Shown in pieces: positions 24,576 through 33,180 of a DNA stretch of 40,122 bases. The notes beneath the pieces were generated by a model. The model worked only from the letters and a program-made list of their open reading frames with translations, did no database searches and had not been told where the DNA came from. Each line of letters starts with the position of its first letter. Position 1 is the stretch's first letter. The DNA comes from an uncultured Clostridia bacterium (lineage in GTDB: Bacteria; Bacillota; Clostridia; TANB77; CAG-508): positions 1 through 40,122 of the forward strand of contig CAKPLQ010000007.1 in assembly GCA_934167685.1 (NCBI GenBank), in the 5' to 3' direction. The position numbers and the translations under genes are program-made.

Positions 24576-25289
24576 CTATTTTATTAATTTTTGTACTTCG
24601 CTTTCTTGTAAATATCTCCATTTACCAAGTTCTATATCCTTTACACCTATATTTCCAATTTTACTTCTATGTAATGCCAAAACTTTTCTATTTACGGCTT
24701 CACACATTTTACGAACTTGTCTATTTTTTCCTTCATGAATAGTTATTTCTAATCTTGAAATATCTTTTTCTGTATCAGTCTTTAAAATTTTTACTTTTGC
24801 TGGTTTTGTTATATAATCATCAATTTTTACACCTTTTCGTAATTGTTCAACTTCGCTATTTTGCACAATTCCTTTTACAGTAACCGTGTACGTTTTCTCT
24901 ATTTCATGTTTAGGATGTGTTACTTTATATACAAAATCTCCATCATTAGTTAATATTAATGCTCCAGATGTATACATATCAAGTCTTCCTACGGGTACAA
25001 TTCTCTCTTTTACCTTAACTAAGTCTAATACCGTATCTCTTCCAAATTGGTCATCTGCGGTTGTTACATATCCGATAGGCTTATTTAACAATATATATAC
25101 CATTTTTTTAATAGGTTTTACTTCTTTTCCATCAAATTTTACAATATCTTGATCTAAGTCAATTTTTGTTCCAAGTTCTGTAACAACTTTATCATTAACT
25201 TTAACTCTTCCTTGCGAAATTAACTCTTCACACTTTCTTCTAGATGCAATTCCATTATTTGCTAAATATTTCTGTAATCTCTCCTCCAT
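24576..25289 (-). CDS. rluB: Ribosomal large-subunit pseudouridine synthase B-type
   Basis: Converts a specific uridine of 23S rRNA helix 90-93 region to pseudouridine. Residues 1-60 are an S4 RNA-binding domain (RLQKYLANNGIASRRKCEELISQGRV), residues 65-237 the RsuA/RluB catalytic domain with VGRLDMYTSGALILTNDGDF holding the catalytic Asp, and the GKNRQVRKMCEAV motif. AAGGAAAAG precedes the ATG. Size (237 aa) is normal for RluB; RluE/RsuA specificity cannot be fully excluded. Confidence 0.92.
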   Translation of the reverse strand: MEERLQKYLANNGIASRRKCEELISQGRVKVNDKVVTELGTKIDLDQDIVKFDGKEVKPIKKMVYILLNKPIGYVTTADDQFGRDTVLDLVKVKERIVPVGRLDMYTSGALILTNDGDFVYKVTHPKHEIEKTYTVTVKGIVQNSEVEQLRKGVKIDDYITKPAKVKILKTDTEKDISRLEITIHEGKNRQVRKMCEAVNRKVLALHRSKIGNIGVKDIELGKWRYLQESEVQKLIK

Positions 25290-25395
25290 TACGCTTTTCC
25301 TTCCTTACTTCATTTTGGACTGGTTCTTTTTTTTGAACTTTTGCATATTATATATTAATTCCTTTTACTTTTCTAAAAGGCTTTATATAGATTTC

Positions 25396-25418
25396 TCTGG
25401 CAAGATTCTCTTGCCAGA
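25396..25418. other. Strong 10-bp hairpin after the rluD stop codon
   Basis: TCTGGCAAGA and TCTTGCCAGA flank a 3-base loop, 4 bases after the RluD-type gene. The T-rich side is on the plus strand, opposite to the gene, so it is not a normal terminator for it; it may protect the 3' end of the mRNA. Confidence 0.6.
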
Positions 25419-25421
25419 ATT

Positions 25422-26330
25422 TTATTTATCCAGTTCATTAATAACATTTTTAAAATATGCTGGTAATGGTGCTTCCAACTTCATGTCTTCACCAGTAATT
25501 GGATGTTTAAACTCTAAAGACTTTGCATGTAAACATTGTCCAACTATACCAAATTCGTTCTTTCCATTAGAATAAATATAATCACCAATAACAGGATAAC
25601 CTATATGTGCTAAATGCACGCGTATTTGATGAGTTCTACCCGTTTCAATATTTACCTCTAACAAAGTATATTTATCATATCTTTTTAGAACTTTAATATG
25701 AGTTACTGCATTTTTTCCATTTTTAGTAACTGCCATTTTCTTTCTGTCAGAATTACTTCTCCCTATAGGCATATCTATAGTCGCTTCATTTTCTTTAACA
25801 ACACCTCTAACTAATGCAATATATGTTTTTTTAACTTCATGTCTTTTAATTTGCTCACTCATATTAACATGTGCCATATCATTTTTAGCAACAATTAATA
25901 ACCCAGAAGTATCTTTATCTAATCTGTGCACTATTCCAGGTCTAATTTCTCCACCAATTCCAGATAAACTATCCTTGCAAATTGCCATAATTGCATTTAC
26001 CAACGTCCCATCCGGATTCCCATTCGCTGGATGAACTACCATCCCTTTAGGTTTATTAACTACAATAATATCCTTATCTTCATATACAATATCAACTGGT
26101 ATATCTTGAGCTTTTAACTCTATCTCCACAGGTTCTTTCTCTTCTATTTCAATCTCGTCTCCATTAGAAACCTTGTAAGAAACTTTTGTTGTTTTTTTAC
26201 CATTAATAGTTACATTTCCTTGTTCAATTTGCCTTTGTGCCGAAGTTCTTGTTACATCACTATCTTTGCTGACAATATATACATCTAATCTTTTTCCTTG
26301 TTCTTCTTCAACTACTATATACTTTTTCAT
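25422..26330 (-). CDS. RluD-family 23S rRNA pseudouridine synthase
   Basis: A 302-residue RluA/RluD-type enzyme. Residues 1-75 are an S4 domain (GKRLDVYIVSKDSDVTRTSAQRQIEQGNV); the catalytic domain has IVVNKPKGMVVHPANGN, GIVHRLDKDTSGLLIVAKND with the catalytic Asp, and ETGRTHQIRVHLAHIGYPVIGD. The length and S4 domain are those of RluD/YlyB. GAAAGGA is 6 nt before the ATG, immediately after the first of two REP-like hairpins. Confidence 0.92.
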   Translation of the reverse strand: MKKYIVVEEEQGKRLDVYIVSKDSDVTRTSAQRQIEQGNVTINGKKTTKVSYKVSNGDEIEIEEKEPVEIELKAQDIPVDIVYEDKDIIVVNKPKGMVVHPANGNPDGTLVNAIMAICKDSLSGIGGEIRPGIVHRLDKDTSGLLIVAKNDMAHVNMSEQIKRHEVKKTYIALVRGVVKENEATIDMPIGRSNSDRKKMAVTKNGKNAVTHIKVLKRYDKYTLLEVNIETGRTHQIRVHLAHIGYPVIGDYIYSNGKNEFGIVGQCLHAKSLEFKHPITGEDMKLEAPLPAYFKNVINELDK

Positions 26331-26342
26331 ATTATTCCTTTC

Positions 26343-26415
26343 TGCACCGTTGGGACCGGTTCTCTGCGGTGCATTTTTTTATTTTGCACGTTTGGGACCG
26401 GTTCTCATCGGTGCA
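26343..26415. repeat. Two REP-like palindromic units in tandem
   Basis: Units at 26343-26373 and 26385-26415 each have TGCAC-G arms closing a hairpin around the shared core GGGACCGGTTCTC. An 11-base A/T spacer separates them. Cores of the GGGAC(C)GGTTCTC type are scattered repeats in Clostridia and recall REP sequences mobilised by IS200-like (RAYT) transposases. The second unit supplies the last codons and stop of the upstream membrane-protein gene. Confidence 0.7.
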
Positions 26416-27931
26416 ATTTATAGAAAACAAAATTGTCGTCTTCTTTTAATAGCTCATATCCTTCTAAATTTGAATTTTGTATAATCATATTCATTTTTGA
26501 ATTTTTATATAAAATAACATAATTTATTTTATATTTTTCAAATATTTCTTCAAACCACACATCTAAATTTGAGCTCTTCATAAAATCCATAAATATGTCT
26601 CTTCCACCATTATATTCTGGTGCATATAAATCACATCTTGAATCTATAAATACTGGTATTCCTCTGTATAATAAGTAACTTCCATAATTGTACTCATTAT
26701 ATAATCTTATATTGTTTTTATCTATATTATTTTCTTCAAAATATTGTAATATAAAATCACTCATTTCTACTGGATAAGATTTTTTATCAATATAGTCAGC
26801 CTTTAACTTCGGTTGTATAAAGTACAAACTTAGTATTAATACTAACCCTGTTATTACAGTACTTCCAAATAATGTAGTTGAAACATTTATAAGTTTTTCA
26901 TCTATATCTTTTTCATCCTTTTTTAGTCCAGCATATACTAATCTATTTAATATTACTGAACACATTATTACAAACATTGTTGATTGTCTTTTTGAATATA
27001 ACATTAAAAATATTAAACCACCTAGCATAAATAAATCTGTTAACCTTATTTTAACATCTGTAAATGTTAAAAGTGCTACAAACATTATTAACACACATAA
27101 TATTGCCTCACAATTTATTAATGTCATTGGTAGATGTTCATTTATATTTTGAGTTGTGTTTCCTTGCATAGTTTTAATTAAATATGTGTATGGTGTTGTT
27201 CCTAATGGTGTCAATAAACCTGTAAATGCACAGATTATCATTATACTAATTAGATATTTCGTTCCATTTCTCTTTTTTATCGAAATTTTATATCCTTCTT
27301 TTATCTCTTTTCCGTACTTTTTAGCGATTCTTTCTTCTACTATTGCTATTATATATTCTGCTATATATGGTAAGTATAATATAAACATAAATGGCCATAC
27401 TGCAACATGCAAATTGGCTATTAATATTGATATTATTATCAATCCTATTCCATATCTTTTTTTGCTTGTATCAACTAGTTTCTCCATAAAATATAATTGA
27501 ATTGTAAATAAAATAAATGTTACTAGTTGCGCTCTTGCTGCGATGTAATCTTTTAACAAATACATTACTCCTAATGTTATTACAAAAGACAGGCATTTAT
27601 TTTTAGTAAGTTTGGAATTGGTTTCAAATATGGCTATCCCTAGCAATATTGAAAATATACAAGTTGAAATATATATTCCTTGCATTCCTCCTATTGAATA
27701 TATCAAGTATATTATTACATCATATAACCAATGTGGATACGTATATTCTAAGCCTTCATGCCATGAAAATGGATCCATCATGTCTATTCCACCATTTTCT
27801 ATTATGTGCTCACCTATCTTAATTGTATAAAATGTATCATTTTGTAATGTTTTGGGTGTTAAACTGATACAAAATATCGCAATTAATACTATTGACATTA
27901 TTTCGAAACAAATTTTTTTCTTATTTTTCAT
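26405..27931 (-). CDS. Polytopic membrane protein, glycosyltransferase (GT39/PMT)-like
   Basis: A 508-residue membrane protein with about ten transmembrane helices. The N-terminal loop NDTFYTIKIGEHIIENGGID and DPFSWHEGLEYTYPHWLYDV resembles the acidic first extracytoplasmic loop of lipid-phosphate-sugar-dependent glycosyltransferases. A soluble C-terminal domain (about 385-508: YNEYNYGSYLLYRGIPVFIDSR and onward) is typical of a clostridial branch of this superfamily. The donor and acceptor are unknown. GGAGG is 6 nt before the ATG. The last residues LHR and the stop are encoded in a REP-like palindrome, so the original C-terminus may have been changed by that insertion. Confidence 0.75.
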   Translation of the reverse strand: MKNKKKICFEIMSIVLIAIFCISLTPKTLQNDTFYTIKIGEHIIENGGIDMMDPFSWHEGLEYTYPHWLYDVIIYLIYSIGGMQGIYISTCIFSILLGIAIFETNSKLTKNKCLSFVITLGVMYLLKDYIAARAQLVTFILFTIQLYFMEKLVDTSKKRYGIGLIIISILIANLHVAVWPFMFILYLPYIAEYIIAIVEERIAKKYGKEIKEGYKISIKKRNGTKYLISIMIICAFTGLLTPLGTTPYTYLIKTMQGNTTQNINEHLPMTLINCEAILCVLIMFVALLTFTDVKIRLTDLFMLGGLIFLMLYSKRQSTMFVIMCSVILNRLVYAGLKKDEKDIDEKLINVSTTLFGSTVITGLVLILSLYFIQPKLKADYIDKKSYPVEMSDFILQYFEENNIDKNNIRLYNEYNYGSYLLYRGIPVFIDSRCDLYAPEYNGGRDIFMDFMKSSNLDVWFEEIFEKYKINYVILYKNSKMNMIIQNSNLEGYELLKEDDNFVFYKLHR

Positions 27932-27981
27932 ACGTGACCTCCATTTTATTTTTATTTGGTTGGAAACTACTTAATATCCAC

Positions 27982-28010
27982 ATTATAACAATATCCCAAT
28001 AAAAAATCAA
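27982..28010 (-). promoter_or_regulatory. Promoter of the membrane glycosyltransferase-like gene
   Basis: Minus strand TTGATT (28010-28005), 17 bp, TATAAT (27987-27982); its -35 lies in the T-run of the ssb terminator. Confidence 0.6.
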
Positions 28011-28038
28011 CTGTACTACTTTAATGGTAGTACAGTTG
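28001..28038 (-). terminator. Terminator after the SSB gene
   Basis: CAACTGTACTA (28008-28018) pairs with TAGTACAGTTG (28028-28038), followed on the minus strand by ATTTTTTATT. Confidence 0.85.
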
Positions 28039-28049
28039 AAATACTTATA

Positions 28050-28751
28050 TTAAACAGCTTCTTGGCTTTCTGCTTCTTCTTTATTTTCTGTTCCTTCTTC
28101 ATTTATTAATTCTAAACTACAAATTGAAACTTCATAAGCTACTTTCATTTCTGATGTTCCATCTTCATATTTCTTTTCATATTGTCTAGATTGAACTCTT
28201 CCTACAATTTTTACTTGAGCTCCAACTTCTAAGTTTTGGCAGAATCTTGCATTTCTTCCCCATGCTATTGTTGGAATATAGTCTGATTTATTATATGCTC
28301 TGTTTACTGCTAATAATAAATCTGCAATTTCTCTTCCAAATGGTGTTTGTCTGTAAATTGGTTTTTTACATACAAATCCGATAAGTACAACCTCATTTGT
28401 TGTTTCATCTTTTTTTACTATGTCATTTTCTTCTTGCTCTTCGTCTTCTTTTAACTCTTCAACGTCTTTAGCAAATACTGTTAAGATTAATTTGTTTCTT
28501 TCATTTTCATAACTGTTATATGATCTGAATTGACCTTTTATTAATAACTTGTTTCCTTCTGTTAACATTTCGTCTGTTATTAATCTTTCAGATATTGTTA
28601 TTGGTATAATATCTGAGTTTCCACTTAAACGTGGTATTGATAAGTTGAATGAGTAAAATTTCTCACCGTAAATTTCATGGCTGAATTTCTTTTCGCCTGT
28701 AACTTTTCCTACTAATGTTAAGTAGTTGTTTTCTAAATAATTTGTATCCAA
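28050..28751 (-). CDS. Single-stranded DNA-binding protein with two OB-folds
   Basis: A 233-residue SSB-like protein. Two OB domains are visible: residues ~10-98 (NNYLTLVGKVTGEKKF, FYSFNLSIPRLSGNSDIIPI) and ~118-218 (NEVVLIGFVCKKPIYRQTPFGREI, FCQNLEVGAQVKIVGRVQSR). An acidic linker lies between and an acidic tail (NEEGTENKEEAESQEAV) follows. The second domain is closest to canonical SSB, the first is more diverged. Canonical SSB is ~150 residues with one OB and a DDDIPF-type tip, which is absent. The start is TTG at 28751 with AGGAGG 8 nt upstream; no ATG is near. Confidence 0.85.
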   Translation of the reverse strand: MDTNYLENNYLTLVGKVTGEKKFSHEIYGEKFYSFNLSIPRLSGNSDIIPITISERLITDEMLTEGNKLLIKGQFRSYNSYENERNKLILTVFAKDVEELKEDEEQEENDIVKKDETTNEVVLIGFVCKKPIYRQTPFGREIADLLLAVNRAYNKSDYIPTIAWGRNARFCQNLEVGAQVKIVGRVQSRQYEKKYEDGTSEMKVAYEVSICSLELINEEGTENKEEAESQEAV

Positions 28752-28833
28752 TTTTGTTTCCTCCTTAAATTTTCTTTATCAATTGTAAATTTCTCGTCTT
28801 GCTTCTCTCTTTTTAAAATTTTCTACAATTCTT

Positions 28834-28862
28834 ATTATACTACACTTTTTTGGTTTTGTCTA
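28834..28862 (-). promoter_or_regulatory. Promoter of the SSB gene
   Basis: Minus strand TAGACA (28862-28857), 17 bp, TATAAT (28839-28834). Confidence 0.7.
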
Positions 28863-28931
28863 CATAAAAAGTTAATTTTTTCTACTTTTTATTCAATTTT
28901 CCTTTTAATATTAGTATTTTCGTGTCTTTTT

Positions 28932-29423
28932 TTATAGATTATGCAATTCTTTTATAATAAAAATGACTAATTTATTATGAATTTTTCTATTAGAATTATC
29001 AATTATATTTATCTCTTTTTCTTGAGATTCTATTATTCCTTTATCCGTTTTTTCAATCTCTCTTTGTAAACATACTATTATTTTATCATCTTTTACACTT
29101 GATATAGTTATTGTGGCTTTCGAATTAAAACCAAATGTTATTACTTTTATTGGACAATCTATTTTTATATATTTTAAAATGTTTATTTCTATATCTGCAT
29201 TAACAATTACATATTTGGTCTTTAAAACAATTTTGTTCATAAATTCATATTCATCACTATTTAAATTTATGTCTTCTAAAAATATTATTTCTTCAAAAAT
29301 AATGTTTTTTATATTTTTTATAGAATCTTTATTTATGTGTATAAATTCAATATTATAATTTTGTAACTCTTCTTTTATTGCTTGAAAATCTCTCTTTTTA
29401 GCAATTATTCCAACTAATGGCAT
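28932..29423 (-). CDS. Conserved hypothetical protein, 163 residues
   Basis: An alpha/beta protein with no assigned function. It starts with a beta strand (MPLVGIIAKKRDF) and contains ITFGFNSKATITISSVKDDKIIVCLQREI, a segment I recall from small Firmicute proteins of unknown role that resembles the C-terminal region of Mur ligases. AAAGGAG is 6 nt before the ATG. It follows the pdaB C-terminal fragment by 55 bases, so in the intact locus it could be co-transcribed with pdaB. Confidence 0.65.
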   Translation of the reverse strand: MPLVGIIAKKRDFQAIKEELQNYNIEFIHINKDSIKNIKNIIFEEIIFLEDINLNSDEYEFMNKIVLKTKYVIVNADIEINILKYIKIDCPIKVITFGFNSKATITISSVKDDKIIVCLQREIEKTDKGIIESQEKEINIIDNSNRKIHNKLVIFIIKELHNL

Positions 29424-29478
29424 AACGTTCTCCTTTGCCTTCAGTATTTCCTAAACTTTACTTTTTATACTTTCATTT

Positions 29479-30051
29479 CTAGTTGAATGCTTGCGTTCCA
29501 TTATTATTTATTGAATAATTGTCTTTATATATTAATTCTGAAATAGTAACCAATTGAAATCCACTTGATTTAATATTTTTTATTAGCATATCTAAACTAT
29601 CAGCAGTATGTTTGGTTCCATTATGGCTTAGAATTATAGAGCCTCCATCTAACTTATTTTTTAGTCTATTCCACATTTCTTCTCCTGTTAACCCCTGATA
29701 GTCTAATGTATCTAAATTCCATTGTATCGGATAAAATCCATTTTGCTGTGCTGTTTTTATAACTGTATTGTTATATTCTCCATATGGCGCTCTATATAAA
29801 TTAGTTTTATACCCTGTTATTTTTTCGATTTTGTCTACACTTAATTTTATTTCTTCTAAGTTTTTTTCTGCAGTTAAATTATTTACATGTGGATGTGTGT
29901 TGCTATGACTTCCTATTTCATGTCCAGCTTCGTATATCTTTTTTACTGCCTCTGGATATTTATCTACCCATTCTCCTACCATAAAAAATGTTATATGTAC
30001 TTCATTATTTTTTAATGTTTCTAAAATACTATCTATGTCATCTGCATTCCA
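29479..30051 (-). pseudogene. pdaB: PdaB-type polysaccharide deacetylase, C-terminal fragment (interrupted gene)
   Basis: This holds most of a NodB-type deacetylase: DDIDSILETLKNNEVHITFF, MVGEWVDKYPEAV, the metal motif HSNTH (GHEIGSHSNTHPHV), RAPYGEYN, IQWNLDTLDY and LSHNGTKHT. The frame continues upstream of the ATG at 29982 through NADDIDSIL to the Trp codon at 30051-30049 and then runs into element DNA. That shows the ATG is internal and the true 5' end is missing. The missing part is at 38649-38840. Joining both at the shared TGG gives 253 codons in frame, the size of Bacillus PdaB. PdaB is made in sporulation and needed for spore (cortex) maintenance. As it stands, no full protein can be made unless the element excises. 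Confidence 0.9.
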
Positions 30052-30054
30052 GTC

Positions 30055-30073
30055 GCAATTTCTTTTGTGATAG
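30055..30073 (-). repeat. Element left arm (attR side)
   Basis: Minus strand CTATCACAAAAGAAATTGC, next to the core at 30049-30051. It matches the right arm in inverted orientation at 18 of 19 positions. Confidence 0.85.
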
Positions 30074-30114
30074 ATTGTACTGAAAATTAAAAGCAGATTT
30101 TTCTCTACTTAACA

Positions 30115-31688
30115 CTATACTGTAAATTTATAATTTATCTTTATATTTTTTTTATTTATAATTTCTATACTATCTATTAAATTAAGTATTATATTTCTAT
30201 TAATTTCCTTAAAACTAACTATTTCTTTGACATATTTCATTAATTCATTTTCTTTATTATTTTCAAAATCATTCAATTTAATATTTAGCTTTTCTGTTTT
30301 TTCTATTAATTCTTGTTTTTCTTTTTTGTAACTTTCCGTAAAAGAAACAAATTCTTCTGTATCTAGTAATCCATTTACTCTATCTTCATAAGCTGTTTTT
30401 ATTATTTTTGCTATTTCTTCTATTCTTCTGTTATTATCTGCAATTTTCTTTTGTAACATTTTTTTATCATTATTAATTTTAGTTTTGTCAATTGATTTTA
30501 TTAGTTTTTCTTTATCAATTTTTTCTTGCAGGATTTTTCTTAAATCTTGCACCACAAATTCATTTAAAACGCTTTCTCTTACTGCTATTCTTGTGCAATA
30601 GTCTTTTCCGTAACGATTATACATACTACAAATTGCTACCATGTCATTTTTTAGTCCACTTTGAACTTGATATGTATATTTGTTATTACATCGAGGACAA
30701 TATAAAAGTCCTGCTAATAAATGCTCTGAATTTCTTTTTCTATGTATGTTATGTGCTTTTCTTTTTAATATGTCTTGTGCCAATTCATAAGTTTGATTAT
30801 CTATAATTGGTTCATGTGCTTTTTCTTTAACTAAATGTTCTGATTTTGGTAATAATCTATATTTTTTTACTTTATAACTTACCATTTCTCCTTGATGTTG
30901 AATTAAATTCCCTGTATAAACTTTATTTGTAAGAATTTTTTTTATGGTATTGTGCCCCCATAAGCCTGATATCGTTTTGCAATGATAATTGCAACTTTGT
31001 TGCTTATACACAGATGGACAAGGTATTTTTCTTTCATTTAATCTATGAGCTATATATGCTAATCCATTACCATTTACATATTCATTAAATATGTATTTTA
31101 CTATTTCTGCAGCATCTTCATCTATTACTAATTTGGTAATATCATTTGGATGCTTTTTGTATCCGTATGGTGCAAATGCCCCAATGAATTCTCCTTTTTC
31201 TGCTTTTGTTCTTTTTACTGTTCTTACTTTTTTAGAAATATCTTTTGCATACATATCATTTACAACGGACATAAAAGGTCCAATATCATTATTACTATTT
31301 TTTGAAAATGTGTCTATTCCATCATTTACTGCAATATATCTTACATTCTTAGCAGGAAAATATTTTTCTAAATAATAACCAGTATCTATGTAGTCCCTTC
31401 CTAAACGAGATAGATCTTTGGTTATTACCATATCTATTTTTCCTTGCTCTATATCTTCTTTTAACTTTATAAATGATGGTCTGTTAAAGTTTGTTCCTGT
31501 GAATCCATCATCTATGTAAATATCTATTAATAACCAATTAGGTTGTTGGGCTACATATTTGGTTAGAAATTCTTTTTGATTTATAATACTTTCTGAGGTT
31601 CCGACTTCCTTCATCATCTCTTGAAAGTCTTAAATAAAGTCCGTACTTTATATGTTTTACTGTCTAATATACTTGTATCTAAATTCAT
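30115..31688 (-). pseudogene. Large serine recombinase, disrupted by two +1 frameshifts
   Basis: The intact part (500 codons, 31617-30115) has the end of the resolvase domain (TSESIINQKEFL, DDGFTGTNFNRPSF, ITKDLSRLGRDYIDTGYY), the recombinase domain (YGYKKHPNDITKLVIDEDAA), a zinc ribbon (LYCPRCNNKYTY with further Cys) and a coiled coil, as in SpoIVCA/TnpX-type enzymes. The true start is the ATG at 31688 after GGAAGGGATG: it encodes MNLDTSILDSKTYKV, then the frame shifts at an extra base near 31643, GLYLRLSRDDE is read, and another extra base near 31609 returns to EVGTSESIIN. The catalytic Ser (LRLS, codon 31624-31622) is in the middle frame and is lost from any single product. Either the recombinase is dead or the read has two errors. 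It would otherwise excise the element and restore pdaB. Confidence 0.88.
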
Positions 31689-31726
31689 TTGTTTCCATCC
31701 CTTCCTTCTTGTTTTTAGATAACAAG

Positions 31727-31870
31727 TTATTTTAGAATTTTTTGTTGTGTGAATTCTAACTCTTCTTCCTCTTTATTGCAAGTTTTTTCATGCAAATATA
31801 TCGGAAGTAATATTTCCATTAGTTCTTGCAATGTTTTTCCTTCGTGTAAAAAAGTTCGCGTTACATTCAT
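31727..31870 (-). CDS. 47-residue protein preceding the recombinase
   Basis: A small gene with GAGGTG just before the ATG at 31870. The product starts MNVTRTFLHEGKTLQELMEI, continues LLPIYLHEKTCNKEEEEL and ends in EFTQQKILK. It is acidic and helical. Its position 38 bases before the recombinase start, on the same strand, is that of small partner genes in serine-recombinase elements. A role as excision (directionality) factor is an inference; I know no named family for it. Confidence 0.6.
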   Translation of the reverse strand: MNVTRTFLHEGKTLQELMEILLPIYLHEKTCNKEEEELEFTQQKILK

Positions 31871-32111
31871 TTCCACCTCTTTCTTTTTTAATGTATATGT
31901 CTCTACATATAATTTATTACTTCCAAAAAGAGATATAGAAATTCCTATACCTGTTCAACCAATCAAAAAAGAGTCTAGCTTTTTCGCTAAACTCCAATTT
32001 TATTTTGGTTAAATTTTGTATCACAATTTTCTTACATAACTATTCAATACATTATTTTATAATACTGTATTAGTAGACTTTTTGCTAACAAAGTTTTTAT
32101 ATAAGAAATCT

Positions 32112-32134
32112 ATAGAACATTTTGAAATTGTTCT
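32112..32134. promoter_or_regulatory. Inverted repeat downstream of the recombinase promoter
   Basis: TAGAACA and TGTTCTA are separated by 9 bases and start about 14 bp after the -10 box. It could be an operator, or a hairpin at the mRNA 5' end. It is not a LexA box, because the spacing is wrong. Confidence 0.45.
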
Positions 32135-32147
32135 ACTTTATGCAACT

Positions 32148-32176
32148 ATTATATAGAGATTCTTCTGCTTTGTCAA
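32148..32176 (-). promoter_or_regulatory. Consensus promoter of the 47-aa/recombinase transcript
   Basis: Minus strand TTGACA (32176-32171), 17 bp, TATAAT (32153-32148): perfect boxes, which suggests sigma-A rather than sporulation-specific expression. Confidence 0.8.
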
Positions 32177-32223
32177 GACTTTGTTTGATTTTTATTCAAC
32201 TAATGTTTAATGGCAAAAATCTT

Positions 32224-33180
32224 TTAGATAGATTTATTTTGATCAATATAATATTCTAAGCATTTTTTTAATCCATATTCTAATTCAATTTTTGGTTTCC
32301 ACCCTATTTCGTTTATAGCTTTATTAATGTCTGGTTTTCTTCTTGGAGGGTCATCTTTGTTTGCCTCACAAAATTTAATATTAGATTTTGAACCTGTTAT
32401 ATTTTTTATCATATTTGCTATTTCTTTTATTGTAACCTCTACTGGATTGCCTATATTAATAGGTGTTTCAACATTTTCTTTTTTATTCATAATCTTTATA
32501 ATAGCATCAATAGCATCTTCAATGTAACAAAAACTTCTTGTTTGATTACCATCTCCATATATAGTTATATCTTCGTTATTAATCGCTTGATTCATAAAAT
32601 TGGCTATAACTCTACCATCATTTTTGTCCATTCCCTGTCCATAAGTATTAAATATTCTAACAATTCTTGCATCCACATTAAATAGTCTTTTATAATCAAA
32701 TATCAATGTCTCTGCTGAACGCTTTCCCTCATCGTAACAAGCCCTTACTCCGTAACAATTTACATTTCCCCAATAACTTTCTTCTTGTGGAATTTCCTTT
32801 GCACTACCATATACTTCAGAAGTAGACGTCTGTAATAATCTAGCACTAGTGCCTTTTATAGCTTTTAATATATTCCTTACACCTAATACACTTGCTTCCC
32901 AAGTTTCAATTGGGAATTTTAGATAATATTTAGGAGAAGCAGGGCAAGCCAAATTATATATATAGTCAAATTTACTCTTCTTTATAAAATCTATTATCTT
33001 TTCATCACAAATATCTTTTTTAAAAAATTTTACATTTTTTTGTTTTACTATATCTTCTATATTTGACATTTTACCTGTGCAAAGATTATCAATGATAACT
33101 ATTTCATTTTCTTGATTAGTATATCTACGTACGAGATTACTCCCAATAAAACCTGCACCTCCTGTAATTAATATCTTCAT
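32224..33180 (-). CDS. UDP-glucuronate decarboxylase-like NAD-dependent epimerase/dehydratase
   Basis: A 318-residue extended short-chain dehydrogenase. GGAGFIGS at residues 7-14 binds NAD; LACPASPKYYLKFPIETW, TSTSEVYG, and GVRACYDEGKRSAET with the Tyr-x3-Lys catalytic pair closely match UDP-glucuronate decarboxylase (UDP-xylose synthase); IGNPVEVTIKEIANMI and KPDINKAINEIGWKPKI complete the fold. The product would be UDP-xylose or a related sugar nucleotide. GGAG is 7 nt before the ATG, and the ATG overlaps the stop of the ATP-grasp gene by 4 bases. It is the last gene of the six-gene cargo operon. Confidence 0.88.
   Translation of the reverse strand: MKILITGGAGFIGSNLVRRYTNQENEIVIIDNLCTGKMSNIEDIVKQKNVKFFKKDICDEKIIDFIKKSKFDYIYNLACPASPKYYLKFPIETWEASVLGVRNILKAIKGTSARLLQTSTSEVYGSAKEIPQEESYWGNVNCYGVRACYDEGKRSAETLIFDYKRLFNVDARIVRIFNTYGQGMDKNDGRVIANFMNQAINNEDITIYGDGNQTRSFCYIEDAIDAIIKIMNKKENVETPINIGNPVEVTIKEIANMIKNITGSKSNIKFCEANKDDPPRRKPDINKAINEIGWKPKIELEYGLKKCLEYYIDQNKSI

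Larger units (their letters stand above)
31871..32223. other. Recombinase leader region of 353 bp
   Basis: It holds a consensus promoter (32148-32176), an inverted repeat TAGAACA/TGTTCTA near 32112-32134 just downstream of it, and a ~270-nt A+T-rich leader before the 47-residue gene. No further gene is seen. Confidence 0.6.

Noticed and set aside
29479..29982. Complete 167-residue deacetylase starting at the ATG at 29982
   Set aside because: Family residues (NADDIDSIL...ITFF) continue upstream of that ATG in frame, and there is no ribosome binding site for it.
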